Assembly: GCA_014874385.1 (NCBI GenBank)
Contig: JACWAE010000075.1
Span: 17,695-81,694 of the forward strand
DNA length: 64,000 bases
From: Dehalococcoidia bacterium
GTDB taxonomy: Bacteria; Chloroflexota; Dehalococcoidia; SZUA-161
Reading direction: 5' to 3'
Position numbers and translations under genes: made by a program. Positions 40,735 to 50,214 of this stretch are shown here, one piece after another (within the stretch, counting starts at the first letter, position 1; the number at the start of each line of letters is the position of its first letter). Under the pieces are notes generated by a model, which saw only the letters and a program-made list of their open reading frames with translations, ran no database searches and was not told where the DNA came from.

Positions 40735-43044
40735 ATGATAAGAGAAAGAGCCTTTAGAGTGGAGGGTATGGACTGTGCTGACTGCGCTCTTAAGATAGAA
40801 AGCGCTGTTTCTAAGGTTAAGGAGGTAGCATCAGCTCAGGTTTTCCTATCATCCTCAAAATTGGTGGTCAAACCTGCCAGCGATGGGCTGGACATAGGAG
40901 AAATAGTCAAAGCAGTGGAGAGGCTTGGCTATAAAGCGGAGCCAGAGGAGGCCACCCAATCCCTATCCCTTTATGTCGAGGGCATGGACTGTGCTGACGA
41001 GGTGGCAGTCATCCAGAAGAAATTCAAAAGCTTGCCCGGACTCCTGAATTCCGAAGTGAATCTTGCCAGTCAGAAAGTGGACGTTACCTACGACCCCTCT
41101 CGGCTTTCTTCTCAGGATATTATCAAATCTATTGCGGAAACTGGTATGAATGCTCGGCTGGCTAAGGCCAGAACCAGGGCAAAAGCCTGGTGGCAGGACT
41201 TTCGGGTTAAGCTCATTGCAGCTTCAGGCATTCTCTTACTTATTGCTTTTGTCCTGGAACGAGTGGGTTTAGACCATAATATAGCCAGGTCCATATATGG
41301 CGCCTCGATTCTCGTTGGGGGTTATTATCCGGCTAAAATGGCTCTGGCCGGACTCCGTGCCAGAACACTCAACATTTATACGCTGCTGGTAGTAGCCACA
41401 ATCGGAGCCATTGTCCTGGGGTTCTGGGATGAAGCAGCCGTTCTTGTTTTTGTCTATACATGGGGAGCCATCCTCGAAACTTATGCCACAGAAAGAGCGA
41501 GAGGCTCTTTGAGGCTTTTAATGGAACTGGTACCCCGGGAAGCACTGGTGAAAAGAAATGGCCAGGAGCTAACCCTGCCGGTGGAGGAAGTACAGGTGGG
41601 GGAGACCGTAATTGTACGACCTGGCGAGAAGGTCCCTCTTGATGGAACAGTTGTAGCTGGTTCTTCTTCGGTAGATCAAGCTCCCATAACCGGTGAATCA
41701 ATCCCGGTAAGTAAGACTCCAGGTGACTTAGTCTTCGCTGCCAGCATTAACCAGCGTGGTTCTCTGGAAGTAAAAGTTGGCAAACTGTCCCAGGATACGA
41801 CCCTGGCCCGGATAATCCATTCGGTGGAGAGGTCAGAGGCTAAAAAGTCCAGCTACCAGCACTTCGCCGAGCGATTCGGCCGGATATACACACCCACAAT
41901 GTTTTGCGTAGCAGTAATTGTCGCTGTGGTACCCTGGCTATTGGGTGAGCCTTTTACTCCCTGGTTCTACCGGGCACTAGTGGCACTGGTGGTCTCTTGT
42001 TCCTGCGGCCTGGCACTCTCGGTGCCTATCTCGGTGCTAGCTGCCGTAAGCGCCGCGGCCAGAAAGGGCGTTCTAATCAAAGGCGGTGCCGACCTCGAAG
42101 CCGCTGGCCGTGTTGAAGCAGTGGTTTTTGATAAGACAGGGACACTGACAATAGGTCTGCCCAGGGTGACGGATGTTATTGCCTTAAATGGCACAGCCCC
42201 TGGGCTTCTTTCTGTAGCAGCTTCCGTTGAGTCGCGCTCGGAGCACCCGCTGGCAGATGCTATCCTGAGAAAGGCACGTGAAGATGGAGCCGAGGTGATA
42301 CCGTTGAAAGAGTTTGAAGCTTTAGTCGGAATGGGAGCCAGAGGCCGGATTAATGGCAAGGATTACTATGTTGGGAGTAAGCGCCTCGCTGACCAGATGT
42401 TGATTCCCCTGGTCAAAGCGGAGAAGGAGATAACCCGACTTCAGTATGAAGGTAAGACTACCATCCTGGTAACAGGTGAGGGTAATATCCTGGGAATAAT
42501 CGGCGTTGCGGACCAATTACGACCGGAGGCTAAAGACACGATAGTCAAGCTCAAAAAAGCCGGAATGAAGCGAGTCGGCATGTTGACCGGAGATAATGAA
42601 GGGACTGCTCGGGCAATTGCAGCCCAAGCCGGTCTAGACGAATATCGGTCTCAACTGATGCCGGAAGATAAAGTGGAGGCGGTCAGGCAGTTAAAACAGA
42701 AATATGGCAGGATTGCCATGGTGGGTGATGGAGTCAATGATGCCCCGGCTATGGCAGCCGCCGATGTAGGAATCGCCATGGGCGCGGCCGGTACCGATGT
42801 GGCTCTGGAGACTGCTGACCTAGCGCTGATGTCAGACGATCTTTCTAAGATATCCTTTGCCCTTGGTATCAGCCGGAAGGCCATGAACATTATCAAACAG
42901 AATGTGGCCGTCTCACTGGCTATTGTCGCCTTAGTCGTCACGCTGGCTCTAATTGGTAAGATAGGTCTGGTACCAGGGCTTCTCATAAACGAAGGTAGCG
43001 CGCTTCTGGTTATGATTAACGGCCTACGCTTGCTGAGGAGCTAG
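40735..43044 (+). CDS. Heavy-metal translocating P1B-type ATPase
   Basis: GMDCADC HMA domain, second HMA-like GMDCADE, TGES, VSCSCGLALSVP (CSC in TM motif), DKTGTLT, MVGDGVNDAPA. Confidence 0.95.
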   Translation: MIRERAFRVEGMDCADCALKIESAVSKVKEVASAQVFLSSSKLVVKPASDGLDIGEIVKAVERLGYKAEPEEATQSLSLYVEGMDCADEVAVIQKKFKSLPGLLNSEVNLASQKVDVTYDPSRLSSQDIIKSIAETGMNARLAKARTRAKAWWQDFRVKLIAASGILLLIAFVLERVGLDHNIARSIYGASILVGGYYPAKMALAGLRARTLNIYTLLVVATIGAIVLGFWDEAAVLVFVYTWGAILETYATERARGSLRLLMELVPREALVKRNGQELTLPVEEVQVGETVIVRPGEKVPLDGTVVAGSSSVDQAPITGESIPVSKTPGDLVFAASINQRGSLEVKVGKLSQDTTLARIIHSVERSEAKKSSYQHFAERFGRIYTPTMFCVAVIVAVVPWLLGEPFTPWFYRALVALVVSCSCGLALSVPISVLAAVSAAARKGVLIKGGADLEAAGRVEAVVFDKTGTLTIGLPRVTDVIALNGTAPGLLSVAASVESRSEHPLADAILRKAREDGAEVIPLKEFEALVGMGARGRINGKDYYVGSKRLADQMLIPLVKAEKEITRLQYEGKTTILVTGEGNILGIIGVADQLRPEAKDTIVKLKKAGMKRVGMLTGDNEGTARAIAAQAGLDEYRSQLMPEDKVEAVRQLKQKYGRIAMVGDGVNDAPAMAAADVGIAMGAAGTDVALETADLALMSDDLSKISFALGISRKAMNIIKQNVAVSLAIVALVVTLALIGKIGLVPGLLINEGSALLVMINGLRLLRS

Positions 43045-43104
43045 TCAACTCGTGTTAATGGCCGACGCTGAGCGTTATCAAAAGCAGAACGGAGATCAGT
43101 AGCC

Positions 43105-43353
43105 ATGGAATGCATAGGGTGGCACTGGACTCAGAAAATGTCCTTGAGAGAGATTGCATCCCGAATGAAACTAAGCGAGGTTACAGAGTTTTCGACTGGG
43201 GACATTGCTGGTGTTTTTAAAAAGAGCATAGTTGTTGTGGTACATCCTATTTGGGGCTCCTCCAAGGAAGCCGAGAAAATATTAATATACGCCCATCATA
43301 TTCCTGACGGAGGAAAGAACGTGCTATTTGAGGAATTAACTAGAGAATTATAG
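43105..43353 (+). CDS. Small hypothetical protein
   Basis: 82-aa frame between P1B-ATPase and SemiSWEET-like gene; no family recognised. Confidence 0.35.
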   Translation: MECIGWHWTQKMSLREIASRMKLSEVTEFSTGDIAGVFKKSIVVVVHPIWGSSKEAEKILIYAHHIPDGGKNVLFEELTREL

Positions 43354-43396
43354 GAAAGAGCGAAATACCTTGACAGCCTGCTAGAAGCAGTCTAGC

Positions 43397-43699
43397 ATGT
43401 TAGCTAATAAAAAAATGAATGATATAGCTTGGTATGCTGTTGGGGCGGTAGCAGCGGCTCTCACCAGCTTCGGTTTTGTGCCACAGATTGTGAAAATATG
43501 GCAGACAAAGTCGGTTAGAGACGTAAGCCCTATCACCATTCTCCAATTTATTGCCGGGGTATTGCTCTGGACTGTCTACGGAGTGCATCTTAGAGACCCT
43601 GTAGTAATAGCTGCAAACCTGGTATCGCTAGCTATCCTGATCGTAGCTCTGCTCCTCTACTTCCGCTTCTTCAAAAAGAGCAAGCCCGAAAACCGCTAG
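43397..43699 (+). CDS. SemiSWEET-like PQ-loop transporter
   Basis: Three hydrophobic helices; FVPQIVKIWQTKSVRDVSP PQ-loop. Confidence 0.85.
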   Translation: MLANKKMNDIAWYAVGAVAAALTSFGFVPQIVKIWQTKSVRDVSPITILQFIAGVLLWTVYGVHLRDPVVIAANLVSLAILIVALLLYFRFFKKSKPENR

Positions 43700-43712
43700 C
43701 TGAACACCCTTG

Positions 43713-45407
43713 CTAAATCCCCTCCTCTCTTAGAGCGTTGACAATGTACTGAATCTCCTGAGTAGTCAGGCCAAAGCGGTGCAGTGTATGACGGATAATC
43801 TCCAGCCCCGCCTCCAGCTCGGGGCGCACCATCTCAGCGACCCCCAATTCACGCAATGTCTTAATATCCTCATCTCGATGCACCCGGGCCACTACGTCGA
43901 GCCTGGGATTTATTCTGCGAGCATTCGCCATTGCCAGCCTTGTAGCTATCGGGTCGGGGAACGTAATCACCATCACCCTGGCCCTTTCCAGCCCTGCCCG
44001 CGCCAGGATTTCAGGATTAGCAGCATCACCATATATACAAGGAACACCCCTGGCACGCACCGGATCTAAATTTTTGGGGTCTATATCTACAACCAAATAA
44101 GGGAAATTTCTACGTTCCAGCACCTTCCCCAGGTTTCGAGCCACCTGTCCGTAGCCGCAGATCACCACATGTCCCGACAGGCGCTTGCTTTCATCCGAAA
44201 AACCGGGGTCGGTATGCGAGGCAAATAGCCGCGACACCCCTCTCACCTGAATCAGTCGATGATACAACCCCGATACCAGGCCCATGCCAAAGGGTGTCAG
44301 CAACATGGTGATGCCTGCAGCAGCCAGGGTCAAAGAGTACAGGTGTTTGGAGATGATACCCATGTCCAGGGCAACAGCAGCTATTACAAAGCTGAACTCT
44401 CCTATCTGGAACAGGCCGCTCCCCGCAAAGAGAGTGGTCTTGCTGCTGTAGCCGAAAGCCCAAACTATAACAGAGACTATGATAAACTTGCCTACCACTA
44501 TTGCCGCCACTACACTCCCAACTTCCGCTGGATTCGCCACAATGAAATGGGGGTCCGCGAGCATGCCCAAAGAGACGAAGAAAAGAATGGCAAATATGTC
44601 CCTCAAAGGCCCGATGTCCGCACGAGCCTGGTGAGCATACTCAGCTTCACTCACCAGCAGCCCGGCCAGGAATGCGCCCAGCGCTACGGAGAGCCCGACA
44701 TAGTAAGCTCCAAAGGCTGCTCCAAAGACCAGGCACACCACTGTCAGCACGAAAAGCTCCCTGGAGCGTCTTTCGGTCACCCTTCTCATGAACCAGGGCA
44801 GCACCCATAATCCCAGCACGAATATCATCGCTAGAAACGAGAGAGCTCTCAGGAGATCCCATCCCCAGGCCCTCGTAAATACGCCCCCGTCGCCCCCCAG
44901 AGAAGGGAGGATAAGCATTACAATGACCACGCTGAGGTCCTGCACCAGAAGGATGCCAGCCATCACCCGCCCGTGAGGGCTTCCCAGTTCGCCGCGCTCT
45001 ATGAGCGTTTTCAGCACTATGATAGTGCTGCTCATGGATATGAAAAGGCCGAACAGGAGAGACTCTCTAACCGGCCAGTGAAGCAGCCAGCCTAAACCAA
45101 AGCCCAATCCCGTAGTAGCGATTATCTGGGCAGCGCCTCCTAACGTAGCGACCCTGCCTATCTGCCTGAGGGTCTTCAGGGAAAACTCCATACCCAGAGT
45201 GAACATCAGAAGCACCACGCCGATGGTAGCGAGGGTTTCAACATCAGCCACATCGTGAATCAAGTGCAGACCGTAAGGCCCGATGGCAATGCCCACCAGG
45301 AGATAGCCCACAATGACGGGCAGCCTAAGGTGGTGCGCTATCATGCCGCCGACAAGGGCAGCCCCCAGTACTATGGCCATGTCCTCCAACAAGCTCAGCT
45401 CAGTCAT
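43713..45407 (-). CDS. CPA2-family cation:proton antiporter (Kef-type) with TrkA-N domain
   Basis: HHLRLPVIVGYLLVGIAIGPYGL, many TM, HVVICGYGQVARNLGKVLERR Rossmann domain. Confidence 0.92.
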   Translation of the reverse strand: MTELSLLEDMAIVLGAALVGGMIAHHLRLPVIVGYLLVGIAIGPYGLHLIHDVADVETLATIGVVLLMFTLGMEFSLKTLRQIGRVATLGGAAQIIATTGLGFGLGWLLHWPVRESLLFGLFISMSSTIIVLKTLIERGELGSPHGRVMAGILLVQDLSVVIVMLILPSLGGDGGVFTRAWGWDLLRALSFLAMIFVLGLWVLPWFMRRVTERRSRELFVLTVVCLVFGAAFGAYYVGLSVALGAFLAGLLVSEAEYAHQARADIGPLRDIFAILFFVSLGMLADPHFIVANPAEVGSVVAAIVVGKFIIVSVIVWAFGYSSKTTLFAGSGLFQIGEFSFVIAAVALDMGIISKHLYSLTLAAAGITMLLTPFGMGLVSGLYHRLIQVRGVSRLFASHTDPGFSDESKRLSGHVVICGYGQVARNLGKVLERRNFPYLVVDIDPKNLDPVRARGVPCIYGDAANPEILARAGLERARVMVITFPDPIATRLAMANARRINPRLDVVARVHRDEDIKTLRELGVAEMVRPELEAGLEIIRHTLHRFGLTTQEIQYIVNALREEGI

Positions 45408-45582
45408 CTCGCTCCTTAGAGAATTCGGGCACTGCTATGGCAGCCGGGCACGCGTGGAAAGCATGATACATATTAGACGTCTTAAAAGCTACGGGTGGAA
45501 AGAATATTAAAGGATAGACGAAACAGTTCGTGACTAAAACAGATGCCTCGTGCTCCAAAGATATATAATCAGTCATTTCGCA

Positions 45583-45792
45583 CTAGGATAGCCCGTGTAT
45601 GGCGATACGGCGTATGGTTGAGGCAGGTATAGGAACACCCTTCACCATAGCCCCATCATAGCCCCACCTCCGCCACAGGCGTGGGTGACGTTTAAGCTCC
45701 CGCCGGATGAACTCTATCTCGCTATCCGAAAGCTGGCCTGCCCATCCCGGCTGAAGCAGTTTCCTATCTGGGCGTATCGCAGTAACTGCCAT
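45583..45792 (-). CDS. Small hypothetical protein
   Basis: 69-aa basic frame; no family recognised. Confidence 0.35.
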   Translation of the reverse strand: MAVTAIRPDRKLLQPGWAGQLSDSEIEFIRRELKRHPRLWRRWGYDGAMVKGVPIPASTIRRIAIHGLS

Positions 45793-45878
45793 ATCGTTCC
45801 TTCAGCGCTGCACCGTTTTTGTTCTCCTATCCTCAGTAGTGCAGCTTTTCCGTGGCTGCTCCACATTGGACGACACAT

Positions 45879-46286
45879 TCAATCCTTCTTACCTTTGTAA
45901 ATCGAGAACGTTCCCATCGCCTTAGCCGCCAGATGCCCCCCGTTTTTTATCTCTGCTTCCATCACCGCAATCCTCTTACCCCTGTGAATAACTCTCGACT
46001 CACAGGTAAGGATACCAGATGACACAGCCTTAAAATAGCAGATGCTAATCTCAATCGTCAAGAATAACTCATCTTCATTTACAAGAGAATACAGTGCTGC
46101 ACCCATGCCCGAGTCAGCCAGAGTATAGATGGCTCCTCCGTGCACGATCCCGGCAGCGTTAAGCAACTTTTTGTCCACTTCCAGGACGCACAGACTGTTA
46201 CCATCCTCGACCTTGGTGTAAGTTACGCCTACCATGTCACGGAATGGACTGAGGCCTTTTGCCGCTATAGAGTATTGCCTTGCCAT
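45879..46286 (-). CDS. PaaI-family hotdog-fold thioesterase
   Basis: NAAGIVHGGAIYTLADSGMGAAL hotdog motif. Confidence 0.88.
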   Translation of the reverse strand: MARQYSIAAKGLSPFRDMVGVTYTKVEDGNSLCVLEVDKKLLNAAGIVHGGAIYTLADSGMGAALYSLVNEDELFLTIEISICYFKAVSSGILTCESRVIHRGKRIAVMEAEIKNGGHLAAKAMGTFSIYKGKKD

Positions 46287-46423
46287 AGATACCCCTCGCT
46301 ATCCGGCTATCTTCACACAGTATTGCCCGCCGACTTTTTGTGCTATTATACCATCGGTCGCAGCGGAATACCGCAAACAATACCTGACGGAGCTCAATAT
46401 CCCGGAAAATGAATAGAGAATAG

Positions 46424-47122
46424 ATGAAATTCGTTAAACGCGAAATAGGGTATTTTATATATGGTTTGATTTTCTGGCTTCCTATTGGCATAGCGTTTGT
46501 TATCGGCCTCTACATCTTTGGCGACCTTGAAAACCTGGGAAGAGGGTTTCTCGCCTTCTTCCTTCCTGAACGGTTTGTTTACCCCGGTCTGGGAATAGGC
46601 TTCTGGTTCATTCTCTTCTATGCGACCGGACTCATCGCGCAAGGAACCATTATAGGCAACTCTCTTTGGGGGATACCATTATTTGGCGCTATCTTCAGAA
46701 AAGGCGGGAAGACAGTTACCATCGATAACTTGCTCAATCTAAGCCCCTGCTTATGCCTGCGTTCCGAGACCTGTATCTGCTACGCCTTTATACTCTGGGA
46801 AGAAAAGGTCAGGCCGGGTAACGAGAGCGCAGATTTCGACCTGATAGATATCTATCAGCCCCACCCGCCTGCCCTGGTGACTGGCCGGGTCTTCTCGGTA
46901 AGGAAAGGGACGATAATCAAATTGGGCAACAAATCGGGGGACATCATCAATATCCTGCTCTACGGGCTGAAAAGGCCGGAGGAGCTTAAGTATCTCCCCT
47001 GGGAAGGTGAAACTGAAGAGGAGTTTAAAGAAAGAGTCAAGCATTTTGGGTTAGATATCGAACCCTCACCGCTGCTGCAATCTGCGCTGGACAAGATTGA
47101 AAGAACGAGGAGGCTATTATGA
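46424..47122 (+). CDS. Membrane protein, possibly DUF502-like
   Basis: Two N-terminal TM segments, soluble C-terminal part; family assignment tentative. Confidence 0.5.
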   Translation: MKFVKREIGYFIYGLIFWLPIGIAFVIGLYIFGDLENLGRGFLAFFLPERFVYPGLGIGFWFILFYATGLIAQGTIIGNSLWGIPLFGAIFRKGGKTVTIDNLLNLSPCLCLRSETCICYAFILWEEKVRPGNESADFDLIDIYQPHPPALVTGRVFSVRKGTIIKLGNKSGDIINILLYGLKRPEELKYLPWEGETEEEFKERVKHFGLDIEPSPLLQSALDKIERTRRLL

Positions 47123-47580
47123 AGACGAGTGAAGGACGGCTGGGACGTGTCTTCGTGATACGGCTTGAGGATGGTGACGTGCTCCCCGGATGTATCGAGA
47201 GATTCGCCGAGGAGAAAGGCGTATCTGTAGGTCACGCCATACTGGTGGGCGGCATCGGGCAGGGTCAAATCGTGGTCGGCCCGCGATATTCCCCTAAAAT
47301 GCCTCCCGAGCCCATGCTGCTGCCCATCGATGGCGCTCATGAGGTGGCCGGTGTGGGCGTGCTCGCACCCGGCGAGGACGGCAAGCCTGTATTGCACATG
47401 CACGCCGCCCTGGGCCGCTCCGGACAGACCATGACGGGCTGCCTGCGCCCCGGCGTCACCACCTGGGTAGTGGGCGAGGTCATCCTCTATGAAATCCTCG
47501 GTGCCAGAGTAGGCCGCATCAAAGACAAAAAGAGCGGCTTCGCCCTGCTGCAACCACTGAAGGGCAAATCCAAAACGTAG
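47119..47580 (+). CDS. PPC-domain (DUF296) protein
   Basis: VFVIRLEDGDVLPGCIERFAEEKGVSVGHAILVGGIGQ, HMHAALGRSGQTMTGCL. Confidence 0.85.
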   Translation: MKTSEGRLGRVFVIRLEDGDVLPGCIERFAEEKGVSVGHAILVGGIGQGQIVVGPRYSPKMPPEPMLLPIDGAHEVAGVGVLAPGEDGKPVLHMHAALGRSGQTMTGCLRPGVTTWVVGEVILYEILGARVGRIKDKKSGFALLQPLKGKSKT

Positions 47581-47723
47581 GGGCGATTCACAAACCGTCT
47601 TGTAGGGAACCCCCACTGAAATGTGATAAATTTTTAATCTTTCACCCCTCCCATTTTATGACTTCTTCATTCTACAGGCTTAATATTTATCCTGTATCAC
47701 CATAAAGATGTGCCTCCAGGGGG

Positions 47724-48344
47724 TTGAAAAGTATGAATTGGGACAAAATACCTGACCAGCCCGCGATCGACAGCGTCATCGCCGGAATGCGCGAACGCAA
47801 CTTCAACCCTGTGCTTGTGCCGGACAAACAGAGCGCGCTGGAGAAACTGAAACAGATGATCCCTGCCGGGGCTGAGGTCATGACCGGCAGCTCAACGACA
47901 CTGGAGGAGATAGGCTTCATCGACTACCTCGCCGAGAGAAAACACCCCTGGCGCAACCTCAAGGACGGCATCATCGCCGAAAAAGACCCTCAGAAGCAGC
48001 GGGACCTGAGGCGAGCCAGCACCATTTCTGAGTATTTCGTCGGCAGCGTTCAGGCCATAACCGAGACCGGGCAAGTACTGGGCGTGGACGCCACAGGCAG
48101 CCGTCAGGGCGGCTATGTATTTGGCGCCAGGAATGTCATCTGGGTAGTGGGAATCAACAAGATAGTCTCCGACCTGGAGAAAGCGATGAAGCGGCTTATT
48201 GAACACTGCGTGCCTCTGGAAGATGCCCGAATGAAAAGCACAGGCGGTGCGGGCACCTTCATCGGCAAGATAGTCATTTATGAACGGGAAGGCTTACCGC
48301 AGCGCATCTCCACCATCCTGGTCAAAGAGAAGTTGGGCTACTGA
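47724..48344 (+). CDS. LUD-domain protein (LutC/YkgG family)
   Basis: VMTGSSTTLEEIGFIDYL, GSVQAITETGQVLGVDATGSRQGGYVFGARNVIWVVGINKIV. Confidence 0.88.
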   Translation: MKSMNWDKIPDQPAIDSVIAGMRERNFNPVLVPDKQSALEKLKQMIPAGAEVMTGSSTTLEEIGFIDYLAERKHPWRNLKDGIIAEKDPQKQRDLRRASTISEYFVGSVQAITETGQVLGVDATGSRQGGYVFGARNVIWVVGINKIVSDLEKAMKRLIEHCVPLEDARMKSTGGAGTFIGKIVIYEREGLPQRISTILVKEKLGY

Positions 48345-48463
48345 GCCTGAACAATTTTAACGGGTAGGTTGCAGCATCCGCTCCAACTGAGTTATTTCCC
48401 CTCTCTCTATTCATGATGCGCCGCCGCCTCTTGAAATAGTGAAGGTTACGCCTATAATCACAT

Positions 48464-48491
48464 GTAGGGGCGGTTCGTGAACCGCCCCTAC
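48464..48491. repeat. GTAGGGGCG-type palindromic repeat
   Basis: gtaggggcggttcgtgaaccgcccctac. Confidence 0.8.
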
Positions 48492-48609
48492 GATGAAAAA
48501 ACCGGAGCCATAATCGGTAGGACAGACGCCCCCGTCTATCCTTCATATCATTGTTCGCCTCTGGTGTACGAAGCAATCTCATCGCCACCCTTAACAACGA
48601 ACACTGTAA

Positions 48610-48630
48610 GGGCGACCCGTTGGGTCGCCC
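48610..48630. repeat. Palindromic repeat, related short copy
   Basis: gggcgacccgttgggtcgccc. Confidence 0.6.
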
Positions 48631-48701
48631 AACTTGCCCTTGATTCCTATGTGAGTGTAGCATATAATCTCGACAGGCTGATTGAGAAAGGTTAATTATC
48701 A

Positions 48702-49421
48702 ATGGCATTGAATTTGAAGGAGCTAATTCGGCGAGCCAAAGACTACGTAGAGCTTGAATGCAACACAAAGGTGACCAAGATCATTTTTGCAGAGCGCTTC
48801 ATTCTCATGGGACAAGAGGACGTCGTCCTATCGGTGAATACTATAGATACTGAAGAACCAGAATGGTGGGTAGTTGGTGGCTCAACGCCGATGAACCTTT
48901 ATCCCAAATCGCGTTTCCCATCACCTGATGAAGTATTTTCAATGCACACAGGTTTGATGTTACGCTTAACTGCACGTAATTTCGAGCAATCTTATGAGGC
49001 ACCTAAAGAAATTGGTTACGATGCTTTCATTTGCCATGCAGGCGAGGACAAAGAGCAAGTTGCACGACCTCTCGCAGAAGCCCTTGAGCATATGGGATTT
49101 AGTGTTTGGTACGATGAGTTTGAACTTAGACTAGGAGACAGCCTCCGAAAGTCCATTGATAAAGGCCTTGTTAATTCACGATACGGAATTGTGGTTCTCT
49201 CAAAGCCTTTTTTTGCGAAGAACTGGCCTCAATACGAACTACATGGACTGATTGCGCGCGAGATAAGCGGCCATAAAGTTGTTCTCCCTATTTGGCACGA
49301 CATAGAGAAAGAAGATATCCTTACGTACAGCCCGACACTCGCTGACAAAGTCGCAGTAAGCACAAAACAAATGAATATCCACGAAATTGCTCACGCTTTA
49401 GCAAAAGTCCTAAATGAATAG
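48702..49421 (+). CDS. TIR-domain protein with uncharacterised N-terminal domain
   Basis: YDAFICHAGEDKEQVARPLAEALEHMGFSVWYDEFELRLGDSLRKSIDKGLVNSRYGIVVLSKPFFAKNWPQYEL. Confidence 0.88.
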   Translation: MALNLKELIRRAKDYVELECNTKVTKIIFAERFILMGQEDVVLSVNTIDTEEPEWWVVGGSTPMNLYPKSRFPSPDEVFSMHTGLMLRLTARNFEQSYEAPKEIGYDAFICHAGEDKEQVARPLAEALEHMGFSVWYDEFELRLGDSLRKSIDKGLVNSRYGIVVLSKPFFAKNWPQYELHGLIAREISGHKVVLPIWHDIEKEDILTYSPTLADKVAVSTKQMNIHEIAHALAKVLNE

Positions 49422-49472
49422 TATCAGCGGGTGGGCTCCATTTTATTCCACTTGCCCTATTTTCTACGAATA

Positions 49473-49494
49473 GGTTGGAGCACCTGCTCCAACC
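49473..49494. repeat. GGTTGGAGC palindromic repeat
   Basis: ggttggagcacctgctccaacc; related copy near 9350-9371. Confidence 0.65.
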
Positions 49495-49536
49495 GTTAAC
49501 AGATAGGCTAAGGAATATGATATTGAGGAAAAGAGT

Positions 49537-50070
49537 ATGTTAGACCCTGAAGAAAGACAGCAACTTAAGAGAAAAATGCTGGTTTTGAAGATCCTCTGGG
49601 GCTTTTTCACGGTAGCATTAGTCGCCTATGTGGTTGTAGCTCACCTAATAGGTAATGAAACGGTAATAATAGGCTATAGCAATACCACCCTCTTGATTAT
49701 CAAGATCGTTCTCGCCGTAGCTGCATTTTCGGCCTTAGTGAATGCTTATTTTTGGAGGAAGTCCATGCTCACAGCCTGGCAGAAACGCCCCAAATCAGGA
49801 TTCATTCGACAGATGTTCACTATGAAGACCCTAGCGCCCACGTCAAGCAGCGATGCAGCAGTCAAATACGCAACTGCAACAAGGATCTCTATTGCGTTTG
49901 CGGAAAGCGTGGGAATCTACGGGTTAATTCTGTTCATCATGAGTGGTGAGTTCGTAACACTTTATTCATTTATAGGTGTCTCAGCTCTGGCCCTCTTCTA
50001 TTTACGCCCTAAATTTGAAGATCTTGAGCAGCTAGTCATAAATATGAAGCGCATGGAGAATTCAAATTAG
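49537..50070 (+). CDS. Hypothetical membrane protein (about 4 TM helices)
   Basis: Hydrophobic segments ILWGFFTVALVAYVVVAHLI, LLIIKIVLAVAAFSALV, SVGIYGLILFIM, FIGVSALALFYL. Confidence 0.65.
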   Translation: MLDPEERQQLKRKMLVLKILWGFFTVALVAYVVVAHLIGNETVIIGYSNTTLLIIKIVLAVAAFSALVNAYFWRKSMLTAWQKRPKSGFIRQMFTMKTLAPTSSSDAAVKYATATRISIAFAESVGIYGLILFIMSGEFVTLYSFIGVSALALFYLRPKFEDLEQLVINMKRMENSN

Positions 50071-50143
50071 TCTCGTCTGCATTCAGTGTAGGGGTATGTT
50101 AGAGTACCTGCTCTAGGCCACTGAGTCAGACGAATGACACAAA

Positions 50144-50173
50144 TGTAGGGGCACGGCATGCCGTGCCCCTACA
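50144..50173. repeat. TGTAGGGGC perfect 30-bp palindromic repeat
   Basis: tgtaggggcacggcatgccgtgcccctaca. Confidence 0.85.
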
Positions 50174-50214
50174 TAAATTACAGAACCAAGCCTTGTCCAC
50201 ACCCTGTCCAGGCT

